DNA from: Urechis unicinctus
Taxonomy: Eukaryota > Annelida > Polychaeta > Xenopneusta > Urechidae
Length of the DNA: 64,000 nt
NCBI GenBank assembly: GCA_034190875.2
Contig: CM067358.1
Location: forward strand, 45,674,757 to 45,738,756
Direction: 5' to 3'
Shown here: positions 23,961 through 37,000 of the stretch, piece after piece
Numbering within the stretch: position 1 is the first letter of the stretch
How the letters are laid out: each line of letters begins with the position of its first letter
Notes under the pieces: generated by a model
What the model was told of the DNA's origin: nothing
Database searches by the model: none
The model's input: only the letters and a program-made list of their open reading frames with translations
Position numbers and translations under genes: made by a program

Positions 23961-26491
23961 ATAATCCACTTGTAACACTGATATGCTGTAAATGCTTTAA
24001 AAGTTCCCTTTCTTGCAGTCTGTTGAAACAACCTGACCACTGTTAAACATCACATAGCCTCTCCAGACAGATATCAGAAAGACGCTGCATTAAAGGGGGT
24101 ACAGATTGGGCACATCTGTACTTTTCATTAAAATCATGTGCTGGCTTAGTGTTTCGACATCTTGTTACCATAGAAGCCCGCATGAATGTAAGGCCTCTTC
24201 TCCCAAATTATTCATGAAGATGAGCCATAACGCAAGGGATATCAAAAGTCAAAGCTCCACGAAAGGGTGCGCATTTTGACAACTTTGCCTTGGAAGTGAG
24301 CTTTAATAAATAAATTACTGTGCGTAACTTACAGTGACGACTTTTCCCTTAAACGCTGGTGCGCTTCTGCCCACTAAAGGACGAACCGGAGCACATACAG
24401 ACGTCCGTGCGCTCAAGACAGTACAACAAGTTACTCAGTTTTATACGCAATTCAAATAATTTAAATAAGTAACAAAAGCATAATTCTGTGCACAGCAAAT
24501 AATTATCTAACCAATTACACAGAAGTGAATCGTCAAAAAGACTGAATTTGCAAGAATAAATGTGACAGGACGATTTAAAATTGGAGAGAAGAATATTTTT
24601 TTCGGGTTGTACGGATCTCCAATGTTAAGGAGTGCATTCAATCATTGCTTGGTTGTTCCTTAAAGCCCATACCATGTTACCCTCGAATTAACACAAACTT
24701 TAAGACCCCTAGGTATGCATTTATATGTCTAATTTAAGAAAAGGGAAACAATTGACAGTAATTCTGTCGTTATTGCTAAGTGATAGGTGTGGTGCATCTT
24801 TGAATTGGTACAAGATGTGGGGCGCAAATCCATCACTGCGTATTTAATGACAGAATACCAAAAGTTGTTAAGTTAGTTGACTTTTTCATCTCTCAAGTAG
24901 TAGAGCTGTTGGTAAGTTGACCACATTATTCGTCCGTTTAATAATCGCAATGATTTCAATTGTGCCGAAGGACTTGTGTCTGATGTGTGATAATTATCCT
25001 GAAAACAAGACAGAACATAAATGGACAGAATATCATGCTTTCATCTCTCAGGCAGTCTGCGTATGTATATCTATCGTACTGTTTCGCTTTCTCACTCGTC
25101 TCTTTTACCATCTATATCTCGCTCGTTCGGAAATGGTGCATAAGCCTTGATGTGAGTTGTTATGTCATGTCGTAAAAGTGAACCATATATAAGGCTTGAT
25201 GCCAATGCACGATATCGAGTTCTCGCGTATGAGCCTCCATAACAATGACCCGAAAAACACGATTAACCCCTGAGCACACACTGCATCAAGCAGATGACAT
25301 TATAAAGCAAGCATTATGGCTAACTATGCTATCTGTGATGAAGTCATGTAGATCGCATAATGACAAAAATTTGTTCACGCATTGCTCTATTAGTACGCTC
25401 ACACTCACTAGTCACCAGCTATTTATAGACATTAATATATGATGTCATACGGCCAATATACTTAATCAATGCTTTGACCAGTACACATATTGTCACACTA
25501 AGAAGGGGGACTTTCAATATTGCTCTGATACGATCGATTCATTACTTAAGTTACAAATCTACCATCATTTTTCACAAACAGCCTCTGATTCTATTTTTAA
25601 AGAAAGATGTGAACACATTAAATATCATATTAAACCTGACTTTACGAGCGTAAATAATAAACAAAAGTCACCATGTCGATAGTCTCACTTGACAAATGCT
25701 GTCGCCTGGAAAAATATCGCTAGCATATATGCAAACATGCAATAGCGTAGCTCCTCATAGATACCACCCTCTGGGACACTATGCATCGCGATCCATAGCA
25801 TTTTACAAGCGTTATGTATCAAATAACAAAAAGCTCACTATCTGCTAATTTATGCGGCATTTCCCTTCTATATTCGGCTGCTCAAAAGCTTTAATGCATA
25901 CGGTATATAAGAACAGTTGCAACCCCTTAGAGACTGCAGTTGAGCGACACGTCTGTATATGAATATTGCGTCGAACGCATTTCCATAAAAAATACTTTTA
26001 TTCACCGAGTCCGCAGGGTATAGAGGAATAAGAAGCAAAATATGATGGAACAGCATAATAAAGCAGCAGCAATCCATAATGATGATGCTCGGAGTTTTAC
26101 AAACATTTATCGCGGATTCACATAAGACGCGCCTTATTTAGGGTGGGTCAGTTGTTCCTGCCTACACTCAATGGGCTTAGCTGCTCCTGAGGTTTGTTGC
26201 AGGGCGATGAAGTCTGCCTAATATAAACCAGCTGATTAACAAACTACCAAGCCCTTTATTTGCTGTTGATTCATTTATCATTACAGAGTCCAGACAGTAT
26301 AGCAGACTTCGTGGCGGCCATTATGAAACTGGTATGAGTTGAAAATAGAGCGTTTCAGCTTTATCCTCTTCCTACAATCATCTTTATTTATCGCCAGGAG
26401 TGGAACATAAAAATCCTCAAGAATCAATAAGGAAACCATTATTTGGTTTTGTTTAACATAGGATTAGCTGCTGTTGTGTGTGAGTGTAGGT

Positions 26492-26509
26492 GGGGGGGGG
26501 GGGGGGGGG
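26492..26509 (+). repeat. G18 homopolymer
   Basis: An unbroken run of eighteen G. In copy 2 the same place (about 34,401-34,417) is interrupted by A and T, so the tract has changed length or composition since duplication. Confidence 0.85.
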
Positions 26510-27240
26510 TGTGGTGGTTGATTGTGTTGAGAACTGGGGGAATTCTGGCTGCATCATTGTCGTGGCTTTAACACAATCTGTCGACTTTGCAGGAGACGTA
26601 TTGTTTGCAATTCGATCAAAAATAAAAGCTGGGCAACTCTGTCTAGACAGAACCCACTCAAATATCTCTTCCGATTTACCACGAGTAAGTGGTACGACAC
26701 TAGCCGATGAGCTTAAGGGTCCCTGTGCATCACACTCTCATCTGCATTTATCGTCTACACAATTTGACCGGCAATACTCAGTATACGTCTCACCGACATT
26801 AAAGCTATCGAACACATTTCCAGACATACTGCATTGCATTGTCCTCACTGGCTTAGTAATCACCTTCAGTGCGATACAATGTGTTGCTATTGTTATTCCT
26901 TAAATAGATGTCATACATTATTCAACCAACTTGCACATATGTTGTTGGATTTGATACCAGTTTTGTATAAAAACCGTACAATCGCAAGTATATTTGGGGG
27001 CATTTAATTAAGTTATCTTTTGAAGGCTATTGCTAAGGTGGTTTCTTCATGGCGTTGATGCTCAAAGCGTGCATGCAGTGAGCAACCGATGAAGTTCAAG
27101 TCAAGAATCAGAAACGCTTCCATTTTGATTACTTCGGTCCTGTTTCCGTCACAACTTGTATATAAAATATGAAAATATCATGCCTATACTTGCGGGCCTT
27201 GGTATAGTAATCATGTATGACAAGCAGAGTGCATTGCGAT

Positions 27241-27330
27241 AAATATGTAACCCGTTTATCGCATGCACGCGTAGTAAACCCCACGTCTGTAAATCATCAC
27301 AAGACGTTTATTGCATCAACATTTCTTGGT
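27241..27330 (+). repeat. Internal old duplicate of 28,121-28,205
   Basis: 'gtaacccgtttatcgcatgc' with 'gcgtagtaaaccccacg' matches 'gtaacccgcttacttgcaga' with 'gcgtagtacaacccgag' about 880 bp downstream, in the same orientation. The downstream partner is missing from copy 2 of the 7.9-kb unit. Confidence 0.6.
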
Positions 27331-30300
27331 CAAGATTGCCAGACTCACTTGAATGTTTGGCTATAAAGGCGGACGTTATGGCTTTTCGCAGGTTTTCTGG
27401 CGGCTGATACAGATTTGGACATTCATTTATTCATTTACTTTTGTAGTTGGATTAGTGTCATCTAGTCGATAAGCTGATGCTGAACGCATTGTCATGATTT
27501 GGTCATTGGTATTTCGGAATGATTGTGCCGGAACTAACAAAATGTACGATCTGCTGTGCGCAACATGGCAGACATATTAAAGAAAACAGAACAATCAGGC
27601 AGGTAAATAAATTCAGGCACTGTTGGTTGGCAATCCCGATATACATTGGGGTGGATTGGACGTTTCCGCCAATTTCGTTTATGATAGACATTCTCAAAAC
27701 AATTAATCCTAAGCAACTGAACGTCCTACAAGTAGCTCAGTAATCGAAGCAAGATACGCAACTCGACCGAGTTAGCAAGTCTCAGAAGGTAGCGCTGCGG
27801 GTAATTCATCTTCGATATCTTACCGCTGTGGGAACTTTGATTCAGTGAGCGGAATCGATAAACAGTTTGTGCTAGCACTGTCAAACCCATTAGCCCCAGC
27901 TTGTCAAATATCAAAATACGTTAACTGGCTGTATCATTAACTATAACCAAACTCCTTTCAAGGAGGCAGTCTCCAAATTTGTATCTGAATGTCTAGTTTA
28001 CCTTCCGCGTAAATATTAGACACGCGGTATTCTGCAGGGAATTTATAGTTCATGCGTTAGTTCATGGGGCTCGCTATTGTGAAGACACAGAATAAAGTTG
28101 ACCTATAGAGCACATCCGGATGAATAAGTAACCCGCTTACTTGCAGAAGCGCGTAGTACAACCCGAGACTTTAGTCAAACCATCGTCGTCATTTAGTTAT
28201 CACATCCTAGCCCAGTCAGCCGCACACCTTTTCATAAAAACAACCATAAAGACAGATTTTTATGTTTCTCATGGCAATAGTGGCGGCTGCTATGTATTAG
28301 AACCTCATTAAATAACACCAACATGGGGTCAATGAAAGGATAACAGGCTGAACCTTGATGACAGTGATGGGGCCAAGACACAAAATGATCGAAGGACCAG
28401 TTCTTGGTCTGTTTTAGACCAGGTCTTGGTCTAATCGTCGAAACGCTAGCACATTTTGTGTTCCCGGTTACTGTGCTATCATAGCTTTCGAACCTACAGT
28501 AACGCGTGTTCAATACAGTATGCGACGGGTCCTGTTATATTAGTGCTCTCATCAGTCCATCAGACTGTCTGATAATACGTACATCATCCTGATTGTCCTC
28601 TATAGACAGAAGTTTGGCTTTGGTGCTACTAACTTTTGTATTGGGGTTATATGTGGCCGCAACTAGGTTGATATGCATTAACAAATAAAATGTGGGTGTA
28701 CAAGCAAACATGTATGTATTAAAACTAAATAGCCTTTAAATGCACTTGCATTAGAATAAAACCCCTTTAGCGATATTAACGCACGCTTCACTATCATAAA
28801 AAGCTGAGCTGAACAAGAAAGAGGGAACGATAACCAGTGTTTTTTAGCATCCGACCTCTTCTCTTTAGGAGATATAAATACGACCCTAAACAGGAATCCA
28901 TTAATAATAAGACGTTAAAGCGCCTTAGATAATAAAGGTCACAGTTAGCTCCTGCTAAAGACTATTGGCCATCTTGCCGGGAAGCTTGCAATAATATTGC
29001 TGAACAATATGTTTATTGCAACCAATATCCACCTGCATAATGATGACGGAACTATTGCGGCGAAACTCACACAATCAACCGCCGGTCGCTCAAAGCAGAA
29101 CAGAAAAGCATAGAAGAAAACAGGTCAAAGGTCGTTCCTTGTGATTTAATTGGATGATGCTTTGTTTTAATTTTCGCTTTCGGCTCTCGCGATGATTAAA
29201 CCATAATCAGATACATGCAGGTTGTGCATAGGTAGGTGTATAATCGGGGGTAGCACAATACTGTTGAGTAATGGCTCCTGAACCATGAAAGTCTCGTTAT
29301 ATTCTCAGCTAATGACAGATTTATGGCGGATGTTAACGTGCTAATGGCAGAGGCATGGAAAAGAAATTACGTTCATGACCAAAACTACCACCAACAAAGC
29401 ACAGTGTAGGGATATCAAGTTGTGCATCGATAATCAACACGGTTTTTAGCATGATACACCAGTCGTTTGTGATCAGGGCAAATAAATGACATACAACTTA
29501 TAATTTGCATGTCTATGTGTTCAATGATAACAATTTAATATATTGAGCAGTAAGGATTTATCTCATATTGTCAAATAAATACCATAAAAAATACCAATTC
29601 TAGACGGGTGATCCTGCATCACAACAATTATAAAACACAGCAATATTATTACCGGCCTTTAATGGCTGCGAAGAGGTAATACAGTATGTAGATTAGCACG
29701 CATTGGGAAGAGAAATTATCTCGATATTCAACAACGACATTGAAAGACAGAGAATCTTTCATTCACAAGGTTTTCTCCTTCTTAATGTGCATTGCAACAA
29801 TCAGTGTGGTGCAGCGCACATGTACATTTGTGTATGGCGAGCAGAGAGCTGATATAATGCTATTCCCCCTTCCTCCCCTAATAATTTGCAGCACGATATG
29901 GGAGCCAGAGGGCGTGGTTCTATAGCGTGGGTAGGTCAAAAGCCTGTGAGGAATCCAACTCCCGTGACACGATAAAACGAATCCCATCGAAATCTGTCCA
30001 TCAATCACAACTGCCGACACATCAAAACTTCCTCATAACGAAAACCTTTACACCGTAGATCGCTTGATATTTGATAAATTGGTCGATAATTGGAACTCGG
30101 CCCCAAATGAGTTAACGACCACATACCGCAACATGACTCACATAAGTTAAGGGTCCCAACCTGGTGCATTGGCGATAGCCGTTCATCACAAACTGAATAT
30201 TGCGAATGCTAAAAGTCTTCTTGCTAATCACTGGCAAGCACGCACCAGGAATCATGTGTAAGTAACTTCACAGTTCTACGCATACTATCACTATTCTGAC

Positions 30301-30679
30301 GAATTAACATGCACAGTTAACAAGCAATCTTCGCTTAGACACAAAGAAGAAGAGGCTTTCCATTTGTTATTGCACCTAAACTTGTCAGGCGTGTGTTTGT
30401 GTGGTTGCCAAATAAACCGATTTTGTTACTTCCGTGAACAACATATCACCGAACATATTGACCCATTGCAAATCCCACACGTAGCTTATCCATGATGCCA
30501 TTCAAGTGCGTCTCGCTGGTTAACATGCTATTAGTTGGTTGTACAGACCGCGATTCTTTCAGACAAGTGAATGTTTTAAAGCTAGTTGCAGCATTTTTCC
30601 TGCGGAATATACCGCACAACGATTAGTCACTACTCAAACCATGCCGCAGGTTCAGCATTGCTAGGAGTATTCGTAATGT

Positions 30680-30800
30680 GCCAACATGGCTATTGCAGCT
30701 CCATCGAGTATCTGAAATAAATTGGTACCAGTTTGATCAATCCACGAAGCGACTTGCGATGGATGCCCCTAGCAAGCCTTGGTACTTTGGAGGATGACAA
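30680..30800 (+). repeat. Internal old duplicate of 32,725-32,845
   Basis: 'aaattggtaccagtttgatc' then 'aatccacgaagcgacttgcg' matches 'agattggtgcaaatttcatc' then 'aatccacgaaataacttgca' about 2.05 kb downstream. It is seen in both copies of the 7.9-kb unit (38.6 and 40.7 kb), so it predates that duplication. Confidence 0.7.
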
Positions 30801-33800
30801 TTGCAAAACGTTATAAGCATACATACGTAATATACAGCAGATATAAAATGGGTTTAATGGCAGCTACCTCTTATGCGATTTTCTTTATCACAAACAGTGA
30901 GCCACAGCAGACTGCCATTGAAAATACAGCCATAATAATGCAGATTTGGAAGGCATTTGGCTATAACATATTAATATTAAATCATACTGATTTTTTTAAT
31001 GGGTATTGAGAGCCAATTCTGGTTGATATTCATGGAGACAACTTTATTTACCATTCTTAGAGAATAAGCCAGATAAGCCATTGACAATTGCATTGGCAGG
31101 ATTGAAGTGCAATGTCTTTCAGTCAACAGCATGATGTAATACAATGGACGTTTTTTGCGTCTTCACAATGCGAGGCCGGGGCTTGCATGAATGTAACAAT
31201 CACCAAACAGTGTAAACATTCGGAATAACCGAGAAAGATAACATGCGACAAGCATTGTATTGGTGTTATTACTGACTGAATAAAGCACAGTTCTTCACCA
31301 TTAGGCGAATCTATGCAAGCCAACATTTGTTTCAAATTCTGGAGAGTGATACACACACTAACATCATCTCCATCAGATTTGATGGCAAACTGCACAACTA
31401 CAGCAGATTATATGTAAAAAAATTATCACTTCTTATCATTGTAGCTGATCAATAACCAAATGTGACAGTACAGAGGGCCTAATCATATAATGTAACAGCC
31501 TGAATACCAACCAAGGCAGCGTCATTACTTATCTGTGTAGTTTCTCTTGTGCTGGTATAGCCATCACAGCTGCCGGCACATTATTGGATTCTCAGTACCA
31601 ACAACCTGTACAACCTGGGCCATATAACATTTTAGTATCTGGCAGGCAAATTGGAACTCAGCTGTAGACGAGTCCTATCAGTGAGGTACTATCGTGTGTA
31701 TACGTTTGAGCCACAATATATTTCCTCCCGACGAGATGCCAAATTTAGTGACAAAACAGACTGTTTGCTTAACTGGTTGCTGTGCTGTATATCATACGAT
31801 ATGCAATTAAAACTAACGAACCAATTCCGAGTGCTAAATTCATTGTAGAATTCAAACCCCCTTTTCATCTCAAAACCTGTTAGTTGACACGCTCGCCTTT
31901 AAGAGCAGATGACAGGCAGAGTCTGGTCGCGTTAATCTCCTGCTTCTATCGTTCGTATCACCGACAGCAGACAGCTGACATGAGTCGTACAAGAATGATC
32001 GACAGATCTCTACGACTGACTGATTGTCATGGAGCAACCTTTCAGGATGTTTTCAGCTGAACCCAACCGTCAGTATTGCGATCTACACATTGCTCTTTCA
32101 CGCCCATGGAAAGTTGCTTTGTATATACGAAGTTTCTTCTGCTTCTGTTAGATGACTTGTTTATTACTTATGAATAATAAATTCTGACACGACATTTGTT
32201 TGAAAAAACGGGTGTTATAGCGGCTTTTTGCTTTGAGTGTCACCTGAGGATAAGCTTCTAGTTACTCCCAGCATGCACTAGGGCTAATTATACTCCTTGT
32301 ATGTATTTTCTTGATTGTTTCATGCATGCGATTATCATCGTGGCGAATCGATTCTAACCATGCAAAAGCAATTCCCAGATAGATACAAAAGAGACGAAAT
32401 TTCTTGCCGATTATAATTGCTGGTAAGCTTTATCACTGTAATATGCATTTATTGATTCCAATAACACCAAATTGATAACTCCATATGGTTGGCAAAAACA
32501 TAACAGTGACACTGACGCTTCCACGAATACCATGCCTGCAAATTCCATACACAGTCTATTTAGGATGCAGATGTTTGTCATAGTTGATAGCAAATTGTCA
32601 ACGGCGTGTGGGTAAGCACTATGACCACAATTTGAATTGGCATTAGATATCATTATGGTTCCTCACGAGCCAAAGCATCTGTAGCAATAGCAGTTCCATC
32701 CAGACTCTCTCTTGCCCTATGTTACATATGTGTTCCATCGGCTGCAATAGTATGAAATATAGCAATGAGTTAAAATAGATTGGTGCAAATTTCATCAATC
32801 CACGAAATAACTTGCAATGCATGCGCCGGGAGAGCCTTGACACATGTTAGACCGGGCAATACAGTTATGATACGTCATGTTAACCCACCATATGATAACA
32901 AAGCCCCATCCTTAGTCGCATCAAATTGTTGTGTGTCCTATTCAGTACCACTAATGTGAATACTATTTTATTTTATTGTAGGTGATAATCACAGAAGAAC
33001 GTCCGCTTTTAACATTACAACAATGATGTTTTTGCCAGACATAGCACACGACGCGCGCATGGTACCTGTAACTAACACTTATTGTCAGACGAGCAAGTCC
33101 AGATTTAATACGAGCAATAACAAGAAACCTTTTATACACAGATGTCTAATAATATGTTGGTGACCGGTTTATGCATTGAGAACCCATTTGTTGAAGAAAC
33201 TTGGTGTAATTACTAAAATATAATCGACTATACAATGAGGACAAGTCAACACAGCAAGCTGCAATACGCTAAGCGCAGACAACGTTTTCTAGATGACATT
33301 TATTCTGGTTTTATATTTCGCAATTTCTCAATACAACGATGTTGGATGTTGATAAATACTTGAGTTTGTTAGATTATCAAATACTTCAACCTGGCACCGT
33401 ATGCATTGTATATTAGTTCAGGAAATGGTCGGGCATTAACCGAGCATTAGAAAGTTATCCACCTATAATGTATGATTTTCTGGTGAAGGGTACCACATGA
33501 AACAATGATGGCATGTAATGGCCCGATAATGCTTGATTTGTGATTGAATAGATCTCACCTAATCAATAGCTATCCCTGTGTTAGTAGAAGTCTGTCTCTA
33601 ATGATGTTAGTGATGTGGCATGGTGAGAGCCGGGGACGGTGAAGCCTGATGATATTTATTTACATCTTACAGCAATGAAACTGCCAGTCGCATCAGTTAG
33701 ACCTGGTATAGTAGTGGCGTATGTGCGTAATACTACAAGGGGTTACCTAAAGAGCCACATCCGGCATTATAATTGCGAATATATAAAAGTTGTTTCATTG

Positions 33801-34022
33801 TTGACGAATGGTGTAATGTAAGTCTTCCATAAGTATCAGTCATTGGCACAATGCAAACTGCTCCGTCTTCAAGTCCGATAGTGCGTTTCATCATTCTGTA
33901 ACCTGTACCTGTAGCGGAGAGTAACTACTGTGGAATATCACTGCCGTAAAACTTTACCTTTCCATATTATAATCTACAACGGGTCCCTACCGACTTTTGT
34001 TGCATTGCTCAGCTCATCATTT

Positions 34023-37000
34023 CGCGGATTCACATAAGACGCGCCTTATTTAGGGTGGGTCAGTTGTTCCTGCCTACACTCGATGGGCTTAGCTGCTCCT
34101 GAGGTTTGTTGCAGGGCGATGAAGTCTGCCTAATATAAACCAGCTGATTTACAAACTACCAAGCCCTTTATTTGCTGTTGATTCATTTATCATTACAGAG
34201 TCCAGACAGTATAGCAGACTTCGTGGCGGCCATTATGAAACTGGTATGAGTTGAAAAAAGAGCGTTTCAACTTTATCCTCTTCCTACAATCATCTTTATT
34301 TATCGCCAGGAGTGGTACATAAAAATCCTCAAGAATCAATAAGGAAATCATTATTAGGTTTTGTTTAACATTGGATTAGCTGTTTGTGTGTGAGTGTAGG
34401 AGGGAGAGGGGGGGGTGGGATTGTTGATTGGGTTGAGAACTTGGGGAATTCTGGCTGCATTATTGTCTTGGCTTTAACACAATCTGTCGACTTTGCAGGA
34501 GACGTATTGTTTGCAATTCGATCAAAAATAAAAGCTGGGCAACTCTGTCTAAACAGAACCCACTCAAATATCTCTTCCGATTTACTACGAGTAAGTAGTA
34601 CGACACTAGCCGATGAGCTCAAGGGTCCCTGTGCATCACACTCTCATCTGCATTTAACGTCTACACAATTTGACTGGCAATACTCAATACACGTCTCTCC
34701 GACATTAAAGCTATCGAACACATTTCCAGACATACTGCATGGCATTGTCCTCACTGGCTTAGTAATCACCTTCAGTGCGATACAATGTGTTGCTATTGTT
34801 ATTCCTTAAATAGATGTCATACATTATTCAACCAACTTGCACATATGTTGTTGGATTTGATACCAGTTTTGTATAAAAACCGTACAATCGCAAGTATATT
34901 TGGGGGCATTGAATTAAATTATCTTTTGAAGGCTATTGCTAAGGTGGTTTCTTCATGGCGTTGATGTTCAAAGCGTGCATGCAGTGAGCAACCGATGAGG
35001 TTCAAGTCAAGAATCAGAAACGCTTCCATTTTGATTACTTCGGTCCTGTTTCCGTCACAACTTGTATATAAAATATGCAAATATCATGCCTATACTTGCG
35101 GGCCTTGGTATAGTAATCATGTGTGACAAGCAGAGTGCATTGCGATAAATATGTAATCCGTTTATCGCATGCACGCGTAGTAAACCCCACGTCTGTAAAT
35201 CATCACAAGACGTTTATTGCATCAACATTTCTTGGTCAAGATTGCCAGACTCACTTGAATGTTTGGCTATAAAGGCGGACGTTATGGCTTTTCGCAGGTT
35301 TTCTGGCGGCTGATACAGATTTGGACATTCATTTATTGCATCTTTTGTAGTTGGATTAGTGTCATCTAGTCGATAAGCTGATGCTGAACGCATTGTCATA
35401 ATTTGGTCATTGGTATTTCGGAATGATTGTGCCGGAACTAACAAAATGTACGATCTGCTGTGCGCAACATGGCAGACATATTAAAGAAAACGGAACAATC
35501 AGGCAGGTAAATAAATTCAGGCACTGTTGGTTGGCAATCCCGATATACATTGGGGTGGATTGGACGTTTCCGCCAATTTCGTTTATGATAGACATTCTCA
35601 AAACAATTAATCCTAAACAACTGAACGTCCTACAAGTAGCTCAGTAATCGAAGCAAGATACGCAACTCGACCGAGTTAGCAAGTCTCAGAAGGTAGCGCT
35701 GCGGGTAATTCATCTTCGATATCCTACCGCTGTGGTAACTTTGATTCAGTGATCGGAATCGATAAACAGTTTGTGCTAGCACTGTCAACCCCATTAGCTC
35801 CAGCTGGTCAAATATCAAAATACGGTAACTGGCTGTATTATTAACTATAACAAAACTCCTTTCAAAGAGGCAGTCTCCAAATTTGTATCTGAATGTCTAG
35901 TTTACCTTCCGCGTAAATATTAGACACGCGGTATTCTGCAGGGAATTTATAGTTCATGCGTTAGTTCATGGGGCTCGCTATTGTGGAGACACAGAATAAA
36001 GTTGACATATAGAGCACATCCGGATGAATAAGTAATGCTTGCACAGGATAACAGACTTTGTCAAAACATTGATGACACTTCCTGATGCCGCACACCTTGT
36101 CATAAAAACAACCATAAGGGCAGATTTGTATGTTTCTCATGGCAATAGTGGCGGCTGCTACGTATTAGAACCTCATTAAATAACACCAACATAGGGTCAA
36201 TGAAAATTGTTGACAGCATTGCCATAAATGCTAACAGGTAGTGTGATAACAGGCTGAACCTTAATGACAGTGATGGGGCCAAGACACGTAATGATCGCAG
36301 GACCAGTTCTTGGTCTGTGTTAGACCAGGTCTTGGTCTAATCGTCGAAACGCTAGCACATTTTGTGTTCCCGGTTCCTGTGCTATCATAGCTTTCGAACC
36401 TACAGTAACACGTGTTCAATACAGTATGCGACGGGTCCTGTTATATTAGTTCTATCATCAGTCCATCAGACTGACTGATAATACGTACATCATCCTGATT
36501 GTCCTCTGTAGACAGAAGTTTGGCTTTGGTGCTACTAACTTTTGTATTGGGGTTATATGTGGCCGCAACTAGGTTGATATGCATTAACAAATAAAATGTG
36601 GGTGTACAAGCAAACATGTACGTCTTGAAACTAAATAGCCTTGAAATGCACTTGCATTAGAATAAACCCCTTTAGCGATATTAACGCACGCTTCACTATC
36701 ATAAGCTGAACAAGAAAGAGGGAAAGATAATCAGTGTTTTATAGCATCCGACCTCTGCTCTTTAGGAGATATAAATACGACCCTAAACAGGAATCCATTA
36801 ATAATAAGACGTTAAAGCGCCTTAGATAATAAAGGTCACAGTTAGCTCCTGCTAAAGACTTGTGCATATTGGCCATCTTGCCGGGAAGCTTGCAATAATA
36901 TTGCTGAACAATATGTTTATTGCAACCAATATCCACCTGCATAATGATGACGGAACTATTGCGGCGAAACTCACACAATCAACCGCCGGTCGCTCAAAGC

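Larger units (their letters stand above)
17485..26110. other. Gene-free DNA with old duplicates
   Basis: No frame exceeds 95 codons and none is recognised. The stretch holds a diverged pair at 18,420-18,900 and 21,480-21,900, a partner of the 9.56-kb repeat at 20,090-20,190, a partner of the 7.3-kb repeat at 20,640-20,770, and a local pair at 23,520-23,610 and 23,870-23,960. A small palindrome-like stretch lies near 17,570-17,600. Confidence 0.55.
26111..34022 (+). repeat. 7.9-kb tandem duplication, copy 1
   Basis: It starts at 'cgcggattcacataagacgc' and ends at 'gctcatcattt', directly followed by the second copy. Order is fully conserved. Over about 400 aligned bases (26,510-26,900) I count 14 substitutions. 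Larger differences include a replaced stretch near 28,126-28,210 and a longer spacer near 33,205. The longest frame (26,490-26,903, 137 codons) differs between copies by 11 amino-acid changes and 3 silent changes, the ratio expected without selection. No gene is therefore called in the unit, although short intact frames are shared by both copies. Confidence 0.95.

Noticed and set aside
26490-26903. 137-codon frame conserved as 141 codons in the second tandem copy (34,384-34,809)
   Set aside because: Of 14 differences counted, 11 change the amino acid and 3 are silent, as expected for non-coding DNA. The start lies in a G homopolymer, and no domain is recognised.
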